From assembly GCA_028687045.1 (NCBI GenBank), contig JAQUAW010000009.1, positions 1 to 41,393 on the forward strand: a stretch of 41,393 bases of DNA, in the 5' to 3' direction. Under the pieces are notes generated by a model, which had not been told where the DNA came from, searched no databases, and saw only the letters and a program-made list of their open reading frames with translations. The first letter of the stretch is position 1; every line of letters begins with the position of its first letter. A program made the position numbers and the translations under genes. This DNA comes from Patescibacteria group bacterium. GTDB taxonomy: Bacteria > Patescibacteriota > Patescibacteriia > Magasanikbacterales > UBA922. Positions 27,814 to 36,762 of this stretch are shown here, piece after piece.

Positions 27814-30800
27814 ATGAGGACTCGTGAACAACAATCTCCAGATTTGGGTGTATTTGAAAAAACCAAATTTGACCAATTTACAGCTGGTAAAAAAATTGTG
27901 GTAAATATAGATGGTGACTGGAAAGAAGTTACTTTGAGAGAAGAAGTAACCAAAGATGATGTAAAAAATGGTAAATTGAATTTGAAAATTTCTTATGAGA
28001 AAACTCCAGGAAACTCTGTTGATTTAGATTTGCCAGTAGAAGCTGAACCAAAAATAGTAAAATATCCAAATGGTTTGAATATTCAAGATGCAGATTATGG
28101 TGATTTTACTATTGAGACTTCTTATGTTACTGAAAATGGTAGTATAGAATATAATGTAAAAGATAATGATGAAAATAAAACAGAAGTAGGTGTAAGACAA
28201 GAAATTATAGATTTGTGGAGAAGTGTAAATGAGGCTAAACAAAATGTAGCTACTCTTGAGGCTAAAATTGGTAGGTTATCTGCACAAAAGAGATTGGAAT
28301 TTACTACCGAACTTCATAAAGCTAATAAATTTGTTACAGAAATTTTTGCTAGTTTGCCAGAAATAAATAAAATGAACAAACTTGATAATGATCAACTCAC
28401 AGCTTTGCAAGAAAAGTTAGCCGGTTTGATGAAAAAATCAGAGCAAGTATTGAAATCTTTGAGTGCTGATGTGGATTTGGTAATTAACAATACTGGTGCT
28501 ACACCAGCACCACCTGCCAGAGCTAGAAGATTTGAAGATTTTAGACATGATGATACTGAAAAAGATAAAGCAGTAAGAGAAAAAGAATTAACAAAAGATG
28601 CTAAAAATGCTGAAGCAATGAAGGAAGAGTTGGAACAAAAAATTGCAGAAGCGTATGAAGAAATAGATGATGAACGTGAGGGTGTTTTAGTCGATAGAAG
28701 AAAAACTGAAGAAGAAGCTTTTATGAGTGCTCATGCTGATGCTAATGGTAAATTACCAAAGGGTAGTAAAGGTTTCGATAAAGATAAAGTTAAACTAACC
28801 CCTGCAGAAGAAAAAGAATTTAAAAATAAAAAAGCCAAAGCTAAAAAAGAAATTTATAAAAATTTTTTTGAACGTTCTGGTCGTAGGAGTGAATTGCAAA
28901 AGAAGATTTTAGATGAAGTGACTAGATTGAGAATGGAAGCTGTTCAGATTGATTCAACAACTGAGGATAGTCAACTCAGAAAAGATAATGGTGTTGTCGT
29001 TGACTATGTCAAGCCAGCTGCCAGTTCTGATGACTATTTGGATTCAGTTTATCTAGCTAAAAATATAAAAATTCTAGATCAAGTATTGAAAAATATTATT
29101 GATAAAAAAGAATTAGGTGAGGAGACTGCAGAAAACAAAGAAGTCTTCGATTTCAGTTCAGAAGTAGAAAAATCGAAAACTAGAATGCAAGCTATGCTGG
29201 AGTCTATACCAAAAAAAGATGATGGTACACCAGAAGATTCTTTTGTTAGCGTATATAAGGCTTTGCAAAAGAGATTAGCAGATTTTGATAAAGATAGTAC
29301 AAGTCTTTCTAATAGGGATCTGGCTGTAAGAGAAGGTCTTTTACAAGCTAATGACTCAAAGGATGTTTTACAAAGAAATAGATTTGACTTGGTAAGTGAT
29401 AATAATAGAGAATTGGATGGTGATGCTAGAGACATACAAAAAATAAAAGCTGAAGAAGAAATCAAAAATATATCAAAAGAAACAGAGAATAGTATTCAAG
29501 AAAAAACTCCTGTCATAGATATGACAGAACCGATGATGCAAGAAATTTTGAAGTCAAACTTTTTGGTAGTTGAAGATGCTTTGACTAGTATGTTGACAGA
29601 AGGTTTGGATTATACCGATGTCAATGGTGTCACAGCTTTGAAACCAAAGATTTTGGAAAAATTCAAAAATCTTATTTCTGAAAATTCACCTAATCCAGCC
29701 TTACTCGCCAAATTGCGTGAAGCTGGTATCAAAAATTGGGCAGATTTCAAAAAACTTTGGGATGAAAAATTGGCAGGACAAGCAGCTGCTAGTGTGGACA
29801 AAATGTTGCAGGCTGTCATGAAAAAAGAAATTGCCAATAATATTAGTTGGTGGGATAAAACTAAGAAATTCAAAGGTCAGATTGCGGCTAGAATGGCTAT
29901 TACCACGGCCTTGGTTGGTGGTGCCGCTGTTGGTGCTAGTCTAGGTGTGGCTGCTCTTGGTGGAGCTGCTGCTATTGGAGTGGCTGCTGGTGGTACTGTT
30001 GGTGGTGGTATTAGAGGAGCTCTCAACAAATTACTTTTTGGTAATAAGAGAATGCAAGCTCGTAGTGAAAGATTACAAAAAGAATTGGAAGATAGTAAAA
30101 AGGGTGATGTTGTAAAAAATATTGTTGGTAAAGTTTTAGGGAGTCTAGATTCTACTATAGTTGCTTCTTCTAATATAAAAGAGTTGCCATCATTTTCTGC
30201 TATTCTTGCTCAAACTACTCGTGATTTGACCACAGAAATGTCTCAATTGTCTGAAGTCGCAGAAGTCACCGAAGCCAAAGATTTGCAAGGTAATGCTCGT
30301 GTTCTTTATGAAAGAGCTCTGGCTCATCTTGAAATAAAAGAAGAAGATGTAGAAAACAAAAGAAAACTTGCACAAATAATTTTTAAGATGAATGGTAAAG
30401 GTGACAGCAAAGCAGAATTATTGTCCAAAGATGATCCAAAAATTATGCGTCTTTTGGAAAGTGTTGTTTCAATTTATTCTGGCAAAACAGGTATTGTAGC
30501 TTCAGCTGCTATGGGTGGTATTGTAAGTTTGGCTTATTTGGCCGATAGTGAAATTACTAGAGCTTCTATGGGTGCTCTCTTTGGTGGTATCAAAGGCTAC
30601 AAAGAAGGTCGTGCTAGACAAGTAGAATCACAGCAAGCCAAAGCTAGAGGATCTATTTATACTGACATTTCAGATTTACGAGCTGTCAATCAAACAGCGT
30701 TTAGAGATCCTAGTTATTCTATTGATTCTTTGTCAGCAGAAAATAGAAAAGTTCTTCGTGACAAAGTTATTAGATTGAAAAGATTGGTACATATCAATGC

Positions 30801-32862
30801 TGAGCCAGCGGATTTGGCAGTCTTTGGAATTGTCAAAAAAGATGAAAAAGGTAATTATGTCGATTACAATGCTAATGTAATTATAGATAAGGATGGAAAA
30901 TTGGTAGATGCTGAAGCACGTATGCTCTTTATGGATATGCGTAGTGCTATCACTGATGCCGAACGTATTGGTTTGTTACATGAAAGACAAGAAGATAGAA
31001 AAAATATGGGTGTGGTACTCGAACAACTTCAAGCAAGAAGTAAAGAAATTGAAGAAGGTCTTCCAAAAGAAAGAAAAGGTCTCATGCGTACTTTTGGTAA
31101 TTGGTTGGCCAATAAAACTTATAGAAATAAGACATTTACTTATACTGTTGGTGGTGCGGTCTTGGGAGCGGCTAGTGCTTTACTTATTGGCGCAGCAGCC
31201 AAAGAAATCAAAGAAGGTATATTTGGTACTCCAGCTGGTGGTATGAATCCAGATAATCTGGGTGGCAAGGGAGCTAATGCTCTTGGTGAAAAAGCTGGTG
31301 TGGGTGCTGCAGCTGTGGCCAAAGCTGGTGAAAATGGTGGTGCTATCGCTGGATTGGACAATAATCATGCAGGTACTGCTAGTAATACAGGTGAATTACC
31401 TGCAGAATCTCCTAATAATCATGAAGGGTTACTAAATCCAGAAGTAGAATCAAAACCACAAATCTTTTCTCTAAAAGTTGGAAAAGGTGGTAGTGCTTGG
31501 GGTACATTGGATAGAACTCTTACTGACAAAGGTGCTCCAGCAGAATTCAAAGATTTGTTTGCTTCTGACAAAAAAGCTTTTGCTGCTTGGCGAGAACAAC
31601 AGCTAGAAGATATGGGTTACAAAAAAGTAAATGGACATATGGGACATCCTGTTACTATACACGAAGGTGCAGAGATGAAAGTTTACAAAGGTGAAGATGG
31701 TAATTGGCATGCGAGATTTGATGATAGTGTCACTGCCAAGTCTGCTGATGGTAGAGTTTATAATACTGTAGAAAGCAATAAGACTTTGCATTTTCAAGCT
31801 CCTGAAACCAAATCCAGTGCAGAAGATTGGCAAAATAATTATAAATTTTTCAATAAGGTACAACCAGCGGTGGAATCTGGTGACGCCAAAGTTTTGCATT
31901 CTCTAGTTACAGATACAAAATTAGGTCCAGTCATAAAGGAAATGGGTGGTATACCAAGTATCAGAGAAGTAACTTTTGATCCAAAGAGTGGGGAAGTAGC
32001 TTTGTCTATGTACAATCCACAAACTCATGAGGATCTAATATTACCAGTCCATCCACATGAGACAGACAATGGCTGGCAAATGTTGGATGTAGATAGGGGA
32101 TTGAAACCAAATCCTTATACAGAGGTTATGCATCCTGCCAATGATAATACTGCTTGGACTGTCAGTGACAAACCTGCTAATCCTGTTTTCTTCGATGAAA
32201 AAGAAGTTGCAAATCATCATGCTCAACCTAATGTTGAAGTAACTAATAATGCTACAAATCACGAAGCAGCCAATGATAATCAATTTGCAGATCATTCTAG
32301 TAAAACTGGTGATGCGAAAGATGTGGATGTACTTAGTGGATCAGAAAACACAGAGTTAGCCCAAGAATACAAAGACCAAATTGAGGAACTTGTGGGAGAA
32401 ATCAATCCAGATATTCATGATGGTGGTACTGGTTTAGTGTTGAGCGTAAGAGATAAATTGTTACACGAGATAGGTGCTGCCAATGACAATCAATTGCCAG
32501 CAGATTTGAAACATGAACTTGCTACTAATCCAGATGCTGCCAAAGAATATTTGCTTAAAAAATTAGATCCAGATGAAAAGTTGTTATTTGAGGATGTTGG
32601 TCAGGGTACTACCAAACTTGAAGGTGCAAGTGATGTGTTGATAGGTGAGGATGGTCTAGCTGTAAAAATGCAATTGGAAGATGGCAGTGAATATATATTC
32701 CATCCACCTAAAGGTTGGAAACAGTTTGATGATGTAGATGGTGTTCTTTATCTTAAAAATGGTGACTTACATAGTCCTGTGGAGATACATAATGAAGAGG
32801 GGGTTTATCATATCAGGCCACTAGATCAGGCTGGAAATGGAAAAATAGCCAAAGCAGCCTAG
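27814..32862 (+). CDS. giant coiled-coil protein with several Gly/Ala-rich hydrophobic hairpins
   Basis: 1682-aa ORF; ITTALVGGAAVGASLGVAALGGAAAIGVAAGGTVGG and YTVGGAVLGAASALLIGAA segments. Confidence 0.8.
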   Translation: MRTREQQSPDLGVFEKTKFDQFTAGKKIVVNIDGDWKEVTLREEVTKDDVKNGKLNLKISYEKTPGNSVDLDLPVEAEPKIVKYPNGLNIQDADYGDFTIETSYVTENGSIEYNVKDNDENKTEVGVRQEIIDLWRSVNEAKQNVATLEAKIGRLSAQKRLEFTTELHKANKFVTEIFASLPEINKMNKLDNDQLTALQEKLAGLMKKSEQVLKSLSADVDLVINNTGATPAPPARARRFEDFRHDDTEKDKAVREKELTKDAKNAEAMKEELEQKIAEAYEEIDDEREGVLVDRRKTEEEAFMSAHADANGKLPKGSKGFDKDKVKLTPAEEKEFKNKKAKAKKEIYKNFFERSGRRSELQKKILDEVTRLRMEAVQIDSTTEDSQLRKDNGVVVDYVKPAASSDDYLDSVYLAKNIKILDQVLKNIIDKKELGEETAENKEVFDFSSEVEKSKTRMQAMLESIPKKDDGTPEDSFVSVYKALQKRLADFDKDSTSLSNRDLAVREGLLQANDSKDVLQRNRFDLVSDNNRELDGDARDIQKIKAEEEIKNISKETENSIQEKTPVIDMTEPMMQEILKSNFLVVEDALTSMLTEGLDYTDVNGVTALKPKILEKFKNLISENSPNPALLAKLREAGIKNWADFKKLWDEKLAGQAAASVDKMLQAVMKKEIANNISWWDKTKKFKGQIAARMAITTALVGGAAVGASLGVAALGGAAAIGVAAGGTVGGGIRGALNKLLFGNKRMQARSERLQKELEDSKKGDVVKNIVGKVLGSLDSTIVASSNIKELPSFSAILAQTTRDLTTEMSQLSEVAEVTEAKDLQGNARVLYERALAHLEIKEEDVENKRKLAQIIFKMNGKGDSKAELLSKDDPKIMRLLESVVSIYSGKTGIVASAAMGGIVSLAYLADSEITRASMGALFGGIKGYKEGRARQVESQQAKARGSIYTDISDLRAVNQTAFRDPSYSIDSLSAENRKVLRDKVIRLKRLVHINAEPADLAVFGIVKKDEKGNYVDYNANVIIDKDGKLVDAEARMLFMDMRSAITDAERIGLLHERQEDRKNMGVVLEQLQARSKEIEEGLPKERKGLMRTFGNWLANKTYRNKTFTYTVGGAVLGAASALLIGAAAKEIKEGIFGTPAGGMNPDNLGGKGANALGEKAGVGAAAVAKAGENGGAIAGLDNNHAGTASNTGELPAESPNNHEGLLNPEVESKPQIFSLKVGKGGSAWGTLDRTLTDKGAPAEFKDLFASDKKAFAAWREQQLEDMGYKKVNGHMGHPVTIHEGAEMKVYKGEDGNWHARFDDSVTAKSADGRVYNTVESNKTLHFQAPETKSSAEDWQNNYKFFNKVQPAVESGDAKVLHSLVTDTKLGPVIKEMGGIPSIREVTFDPKSGEVALSMYNPQTHEDLILPVHPHETDNGWQMLDVDRGLKPNPYTEVMHPANDNTAWTVSDKPANPVFFDEKEVANHHAQPNVEVTNNATNHEAANDNQFADHSSKTGDAKDVDVLSGSENTELAQEYKDQIEELVGEINPDIHDGGTGLVLSVRDKLLHEIGAANDNQLPADLKHELATNPDAAKEYLLKKLDPDEKLLFEDVGQGTTKLEGASDVLIGEDGLAVKMQLEDGSEYIFHPPKGWKQFDDVDGVLYLKNGDLHSPVEIHNEEGVYHIRPLDQAGNGKIAKAA

Positions 32863-32875
32863 TTTATAAAATAAT

Positions 32876-32914
32876 AAAAAGACTTACACTTGATTGTGTA
32901 GGTCTTTTTTTATT
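32876..32914 (+). terminator. intrinsic terminator
   Basis: aaaaagacttacacttgattgtgtaggtctttttttatt. Confidence 0.75.
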
Positions 32915-32935
32915 ATAGACATTTGTCTTTGCCTC

Positions 32936-32964
32936 TTGACAAAATGTTCAAAATGTGTTATACT
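32936..32964 (+). promoter_or_regulatory. promoter P1
   Basis: TTGACA-N17-TATACT. Confidence 0.75.
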
Positions 32965-33206
32965 CGGCTGTTAAATAAATCTTCCAAAGTCTTGTCGAAA
33001 AGTTTGGATTATTGGGTATTAGTGAGCATTTATTGTGAAGTTATTGTCTAAACATAGTCAAAAACGATAATACCTTAAGGTAAATAACCAGTGTTTAATT
33101 AGTTACTATAGTTACTTCTAATCACCTAAAATTACTTTTACTTTGCAGTCTAATTCGTCGATAACTAAAAGTAACTGACAATATTTAGAAACAGTGGTCA
33201 AAGGTC

Positions 33207-33235
33207 TTGACAAAATGGTCAAAATATGCTATACT
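33207..33235 (+). promoter_or_regulatory. promoter P2
   Basis: TTGACA-N17-TATACT; near-identical to P1 including TTGACAAAATG. Confidence 0.75.
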
Positions 33236-33404
33236 ATCCCGTTCATTAATAATGAGAATAAAAAATGGTTTTTGTCTTCTGAGAAGCTATTGGGAAGAGG
33301 TTCCTGCTACTTTCTCAGCTGATAAGCTGAAATATTTTATTTTCTGACACTTAGGTGTCGAAGGTAAATACTTTCTTTACAATTCACCAGTACTACTTAT
33401 ATGT

Positions 33405-33459
33405 TTCCCTCGGTTATATGTGTGAGAAGATTATTTCTTATCTATATAACCGACGGGAA
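33405..33459 (+). promoter_or_regulatory. leader hairpin U1 (55 nt)
   Basis: TTCCCTCGGTTATAT / ATATAACCGACGGGAA; apical GGTTATATGTGTGAGAA. Confidence 0.65.
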
Positions 33460-33572
33460 CATCTGCAAGGAAACTTCCATCGGTCACCAGCCCCACCCGG
33501 GCGGGTGGCACGGTGGTTAGGCTACCATTCTTTTCTTCGACAACGGCATAACCTTCTTCGGGAGAAATTTTC

Positions 33573-34376
33573 GTGAACAAGCGCAATATCATCACCGGTC
33601 TCGTCGTGCTCGCGCTCGTGGTCATCGGTGTCTACTTCTTCTACGACTTCGTCACGGGAGTCCAGAAGGGGCAGGCCGAGACCAACGAGAAGATCGGCGC
33701 GATCAACACCGCGATCTTCGGCGTCGACGTGCAGAAGAAGGACGACAAGGGCAACCTCCTCTTCTACAAGAAGGATGGTTCCCCCGTCATGGAGCACATC
33801 CCTGGGGCGATCGAGGACTTCGACTCGCGGATCAAGACGAACGCGACGAACATCACGACGAACAAGACCGCGATCGAAGCGCAGGACAAGAAGTTCAGCT
33901 CGCAGGACGAGACTCTCGAGACCAACGTCAAGGTCCTTCAGGATCGTATGAAGGCGCTTGATGAGGCCGCAGACCGCTACCGCAATAACAAGGGCGGTCG
34001 CGTCACGGTCCTCGAGACTCGTGTCAGCGCTTGGGCTCGCAGGGCCAAGAAGGCCGAGGCGAAGCTCGCCGAGGCCGAGACCAAGCTCGACGGGACCGTC
34101 GTTCGCGTCGTCAACCTCGAGGATCAGGTGGCAATTCTGGCCACCACCCCCGATGAGCCGGCCTTCGAGAACTTCGATGACAACGCGACGACCACCACCA
34201 CGACGGACGAGCCGGCCCCTGCGCCGACTCCGACCGAAGAGGCCCCCGTGCCTGCTGGTCCTCCGGCTCCTGTGCCGACGCCGACCGAAGAGGTGGTTCC
34301 CACGCCGATGCCGGTCTCCGATGCCTCCCCGCCGATCGTGGGGCACATCGAGCAGGTCAGCGACGGCGACAAGTAG
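33573..34376 (+). CDS. GC-rich gene 1: N-terminal TM, coiled coil, Pro/Thr-rich C-terminus (GTG start)
   Basis: MNKRNIITGLVVLALVVIGVYFFYDFVTG; GC-rich third codon positions. Confidence 0.8.
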   Translation: MNKRNIITGLVVLALVVIGVYFFYDFVTGVQKGQAETNEKIGAINTAIFGVDVQKKDDKGNLLFYKKDGSPVMEHIPGAIEDFDSRIKTNATNITTNKTAIEAQDKKFSSQDETLETNVKVLQDRMKALDEAADRYRNNKGGRVTVLETRVSAWARRAKKAEAKLAEAETKLDGTVVRVVNLEDQVAILATTPDEPAFENFDDNATTTTTTDEPAPAPTPTEEAPVPAGPPAPVPTPTEEVVPTPMPVSDASPPIVGHIEQVSDGDK

Positions 34377-34377
34377 T

Positions 34378-34454
34378 ACTGGTGTTCCCTGGGGAGACGC
34401 AGACGGTGAGCGGAGTTTTACTCCGCCCACCAGACGCGTCCCCCAGGAACCAGT
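34378..34454 (+). ncRNA. 3' structured element D1
   Basis: ACTGGTGTTCCCTGGGGAGACGC / GCGTCCCCCAGGAACCAGT with inner GCGGAGTtttACTCCGC. Confidence 0.65.
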
Positions 34455-34494
34455 CATATATGTAGGTGTAAATAACACGTACATAGATGATTGG
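34450..34494 (+). ncRNA. second hairpin after D1, sharing its CCAGT arm
   Basis: CCAGTCAT / ATGATTGG and ATGTA-GTGT / ACAC-TACAT. Confidence 0.55.
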
Positions 34495-34536
34495 TACTAG
34501 ATATCAATATGCACATTACAATACACCAGTACGATA

Positions 34537-34591
34537 TTTCCGTAGGTTATATGTGTGAGAAAAATATTCTTGCATAGATAACCTACGGAAA
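34537..34591 (+). promoter_or_regulatory. leader hairpin U2 (55 nt)
   Basis: TTTCCGTAGGTTAT / ATAACCTACGGAAA perfect 14-bp stem; same apical GGTTATATGTGTGAGAA. Confidence 0.7.
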
Positions 34592-34712
34592 ACCCCCGTA
34601 TGGTACCCCCTCCAACCTGGCTTACCCCAAGGAAAGGGGGAGCTTAAACGGGGGTTGTCGAGAACAACTGTCTTTTCCCACTCAACGTCAACTCAGATTT
34701 CGAGGTGAATTC

Positions 34713-35423
34713 ATGAACTGCCAATGTGGACATCAGAACGTCACGGCCGGTCAGCCCTGCCCCCAGTGCGGGACGACCAACCTCCAGGTCCAGCAGCAGG
34801 TCCGTTTCCAGGCCCCCCCGGCGATCACCTACCAGCCGGTCCAGGGGCAGCAGCCCCCCGCCGCGGCCCAGCAGCAGACGACCCGTCGCTTCAGCTGGCT
34901 CGGGCTCATCGGTACCATCCTAGGAGCATTGGCGCTCCTGTTCTTCATCATCTTCGTCCCCATCGCCCTGTCTCGCAGTGGCGACAACGAGGACAAGATC
35001 GCGGCGAACACGACAAGCCTGATGACGCACGACGCGGCGATCGCGGCCAACACCGCGCATCTGAGGGTGATCCTCCCGGCCTTCGCGCCGGGTGGTATCA
35101 TCGATACGATGAACAACGGGATCGCCAAGAACTCGACCGACATCGCGGCGAACACGACCGACCTGGTCGACGCCGGGAAGGCCTACGACAAGCTCGAGAA
35201 GCGCGTCGACAAGCACGACACCCGTCTGACCAAGGTCGAAGGCGACGTCGCGTCGCTTGACGCCAAGGTCCGTCGCGTGTCGACTCGAGTCTCCAACTAC
35301 CAGGCGGAGGCGACGAAGGAGCACGCACGGCTCGGTAGCGAGTCGGCGGCGAACAAGGCAGCGCTCGACGCGATCTGGGCCGAGCTCTCAGAGCCGGTTG
35401 GATCCATCGAGCGCATCGACTGA
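34713..35423 (+). CDS. GC-rich gene 2: N-terminal zinc ribbon, TM, C-terminal coiled coil
   Basis: CQCGHQNVTAGQPCPQCG; LGLIGTILGALALLFFIIFVPIAL; SD GAGGTGAA. Confidence 0.8.
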   Translation: MNCQCGHQNVTAGQPCPQCGTTNLQVQQQVRFQAPPAITYQPVQGQQPPAAAQQQTTRRFSWLGLIGTILGALALLFFIIFVPIALSRSGDNEDKIAANTTSLMTHDAAIAANTAHLRVILPAFAPGGIIDTMNNGIAKNSTDIAANTTDLVDAGKAYDKLEKRVDKHDTRLTKVEGDVASLDAKVRRVSTRVSNYQAEATKEHARLGSESAANKAALDAIWAELSEPVGSIERID

Positions 35424-35429
35424 CATCGT

Positions 35430-35507
35430 ACTGGTGTTCCCTGGGAAACGTATATGGTACGCGAAGTTCTACTTCGCAAACCTAACACGTTCCCAGGGGG
35501 TGCCAGT
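35430..35507 (+). ncRNA. 3' structured element D2
   Basis: ACTGGTGTTCCCTGGGAAACGT / ACGTTCCCAGGGGGTGCCAGT with inner GCGAAGTtctACTTCGC. Confidence 0.7.
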
Positions 35508-35546
35508 CTCATACTTATTTACTTTTGTAAGTAGGTAGGAGACTGG
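35503..35546 (+). ncRNA. second hairpin after D2, sharing its CCAGT arm
   Basis: CCAGTCTC / GAGACTGG perfect 8-bp stem. Confidence 0.6.
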
Positions 35547-35562
35547 TAGTATTTATTTGTAG

Positions 35563-35600
35563 CACATCTTAGTGAGTGAAATATCACATACTGAGATGTG
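35563..35600 (+). ncRNA. additional intergenic hairpin
   Basis: CACATCTTAGT / ACTGAGATGTG. Confidence 0.55.
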
Positions 35601-35694
35601 TCACAAATGATACAACTGTTCATTACAATTAATATAACAAAAAAATATTTAGTGCTTGATGCTCATATATTTTCATTTTTCTGTTTTATACCAC

Positions 35695-35749
35695 GTGTGG
35701 TTAGGATATTTGTGTACGAAGTTTTCGTGCATATATACCCTTGCCACAC
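35695..35749 (+). promoter_or_regulatory. leader hairpin U3 (55 nt, weaker)
   Basis: GTGTGG / CCACAC outer stem, inner ACGAAgttTTCGT; GGTTA...TTTGTGT. Confidence 0.4.
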
Positions 35750-35841
35750 TAGCTGCCCCGTTCGGGGTGAAAACCCGCAGGGCGGGGTGGTTCAAGGATG
35801 GCAACAACGCCAACTTCGACAACAGACAGGAGAATGAGATC

Positions 35842-36654
35842 ATGCGCACGAGCGTGGTCGTGATGATGGCAGCCCTCTCCCTGGGGCTGTTCGGAGCGAC
35901 AACGGAGGCGAAAGCTTCCGAGGGGACGTGGTCGGAGCATTATGCTCTCGACTGCGCGAATGACGGGTCCGTCGAGGACTCGATCGAGGTCACTTGCCAC
36001 GAGGTTGGCGAGGTGGTGAAGCTGCGGGCTACTTGTCCGCGGGGGATCTTCTTCGTCAGCTACCGTTGCGAGGGTCTGAAGGTCGAGGCCGAGATGGAGA
36101 CTGTGCCGAAGGCAGAGACGGTTCCTCCGTCCTGCCCCGAGCAGCCCAAGACTACCACGAAGAACGAGGACTGGTTCGACTACCAGCTCGGCCTTCACAC
36201 CAGCGGCCTGATGGTCGCCGGAGATCTGCCGAACGCGTTCTACGCGGGCGGCGAGTTCTCCGCCCAGCTGAAGCTGGGTGGCAAGTGGTGGCTCACGACG
36301 GCTCTCGGCCTGGGCTACGCCCGGGTCGGCGACAGCGACAACCTCGCACTCACCGAGAGCGTCGGGCTCCAGTACCGCCTCAACACGGACTGGTACCTGG
36401 GGCTCGTCGCGCGCCACTACGTGGTGCTCGACGGTGGTGGCGACGTACTTCAGGCGGTCCTGCCTAGCCTGGAGATCGTGTACAACATCAACCAAGATCT
36501 CCAGGCCGTCCTCATGGGCGGCGCGGGCTGGGGGCACTACCGAGTGCAGAATCGTGTTTCGGCAGCGTCATCAGTGGCGCCGGACGAGTACGAGACGGGC
36601 ACTCGGGACGACCTCACCGGCATGCTGGGGGCGAGCCTGCGGGCACGCTTCTAG
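35842..36654 (+). CDS. GC-rich gene 3: signal peptide plus predicted outer-membrane-type beta-barrel
   Basis: MRTSVVVMMAALSLGLFGATTEAKA; alternating aromatic strands (FYAGGEFSAQLKLGGKWWLTTALGLGYARVGD...). Confidence 0.75.
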   Translation: MRTSVVVMMAALSLGLFGATTEAKASEGTWSEHYALDCANDGSVEDSIEVTCHEVGEVVKLRATCPRGIFFVSYRCEGLKVEAEMETVPKAETVPPSCPEQPKTTTKNEDWFDYQLGLHTSGLMVAGDLPNAFYAGGEFSAQLKLGGKWWLTTALGLGYARVGDSDNLALTESVGLQYRLNTDWYLGLVARHYVVLDGGGDVLQAVLPSLEIVYNINQDLQAVLMGGAGWGHYRVQNRVSAASSVAPDEYETGTRDDLTGMLGASLRARF

Positions 36655-36762
36655 CATCGGAGAGACGGGGTGAAGGCTAACACCTCGGCAAAAAAAATAG
36701 GCCAACGTTCGATTCCAGCGAGAGTTCTTTCGTTTTTTTCTCAGATGGAGATTTCTCAACTC

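Noticed and set aside
33522-34484. 320-aa minus-strand ORF and other overlapping ORFs (33628, 33958, 34724, 34726, 35749, 35994, 36278 etc.)
   Set aside because: Alternative frames of GC-rich coding sequence with Arg/Pro/Ser-biased translations and no domain signal
33385-35546. Classical integron attC sites
   Set aside because: The hairpins resemble attC in being imperfect inverted repeats, but I could not find consistent RYYYAAC/GTTRRRY core pairs and there is no integrase in the window
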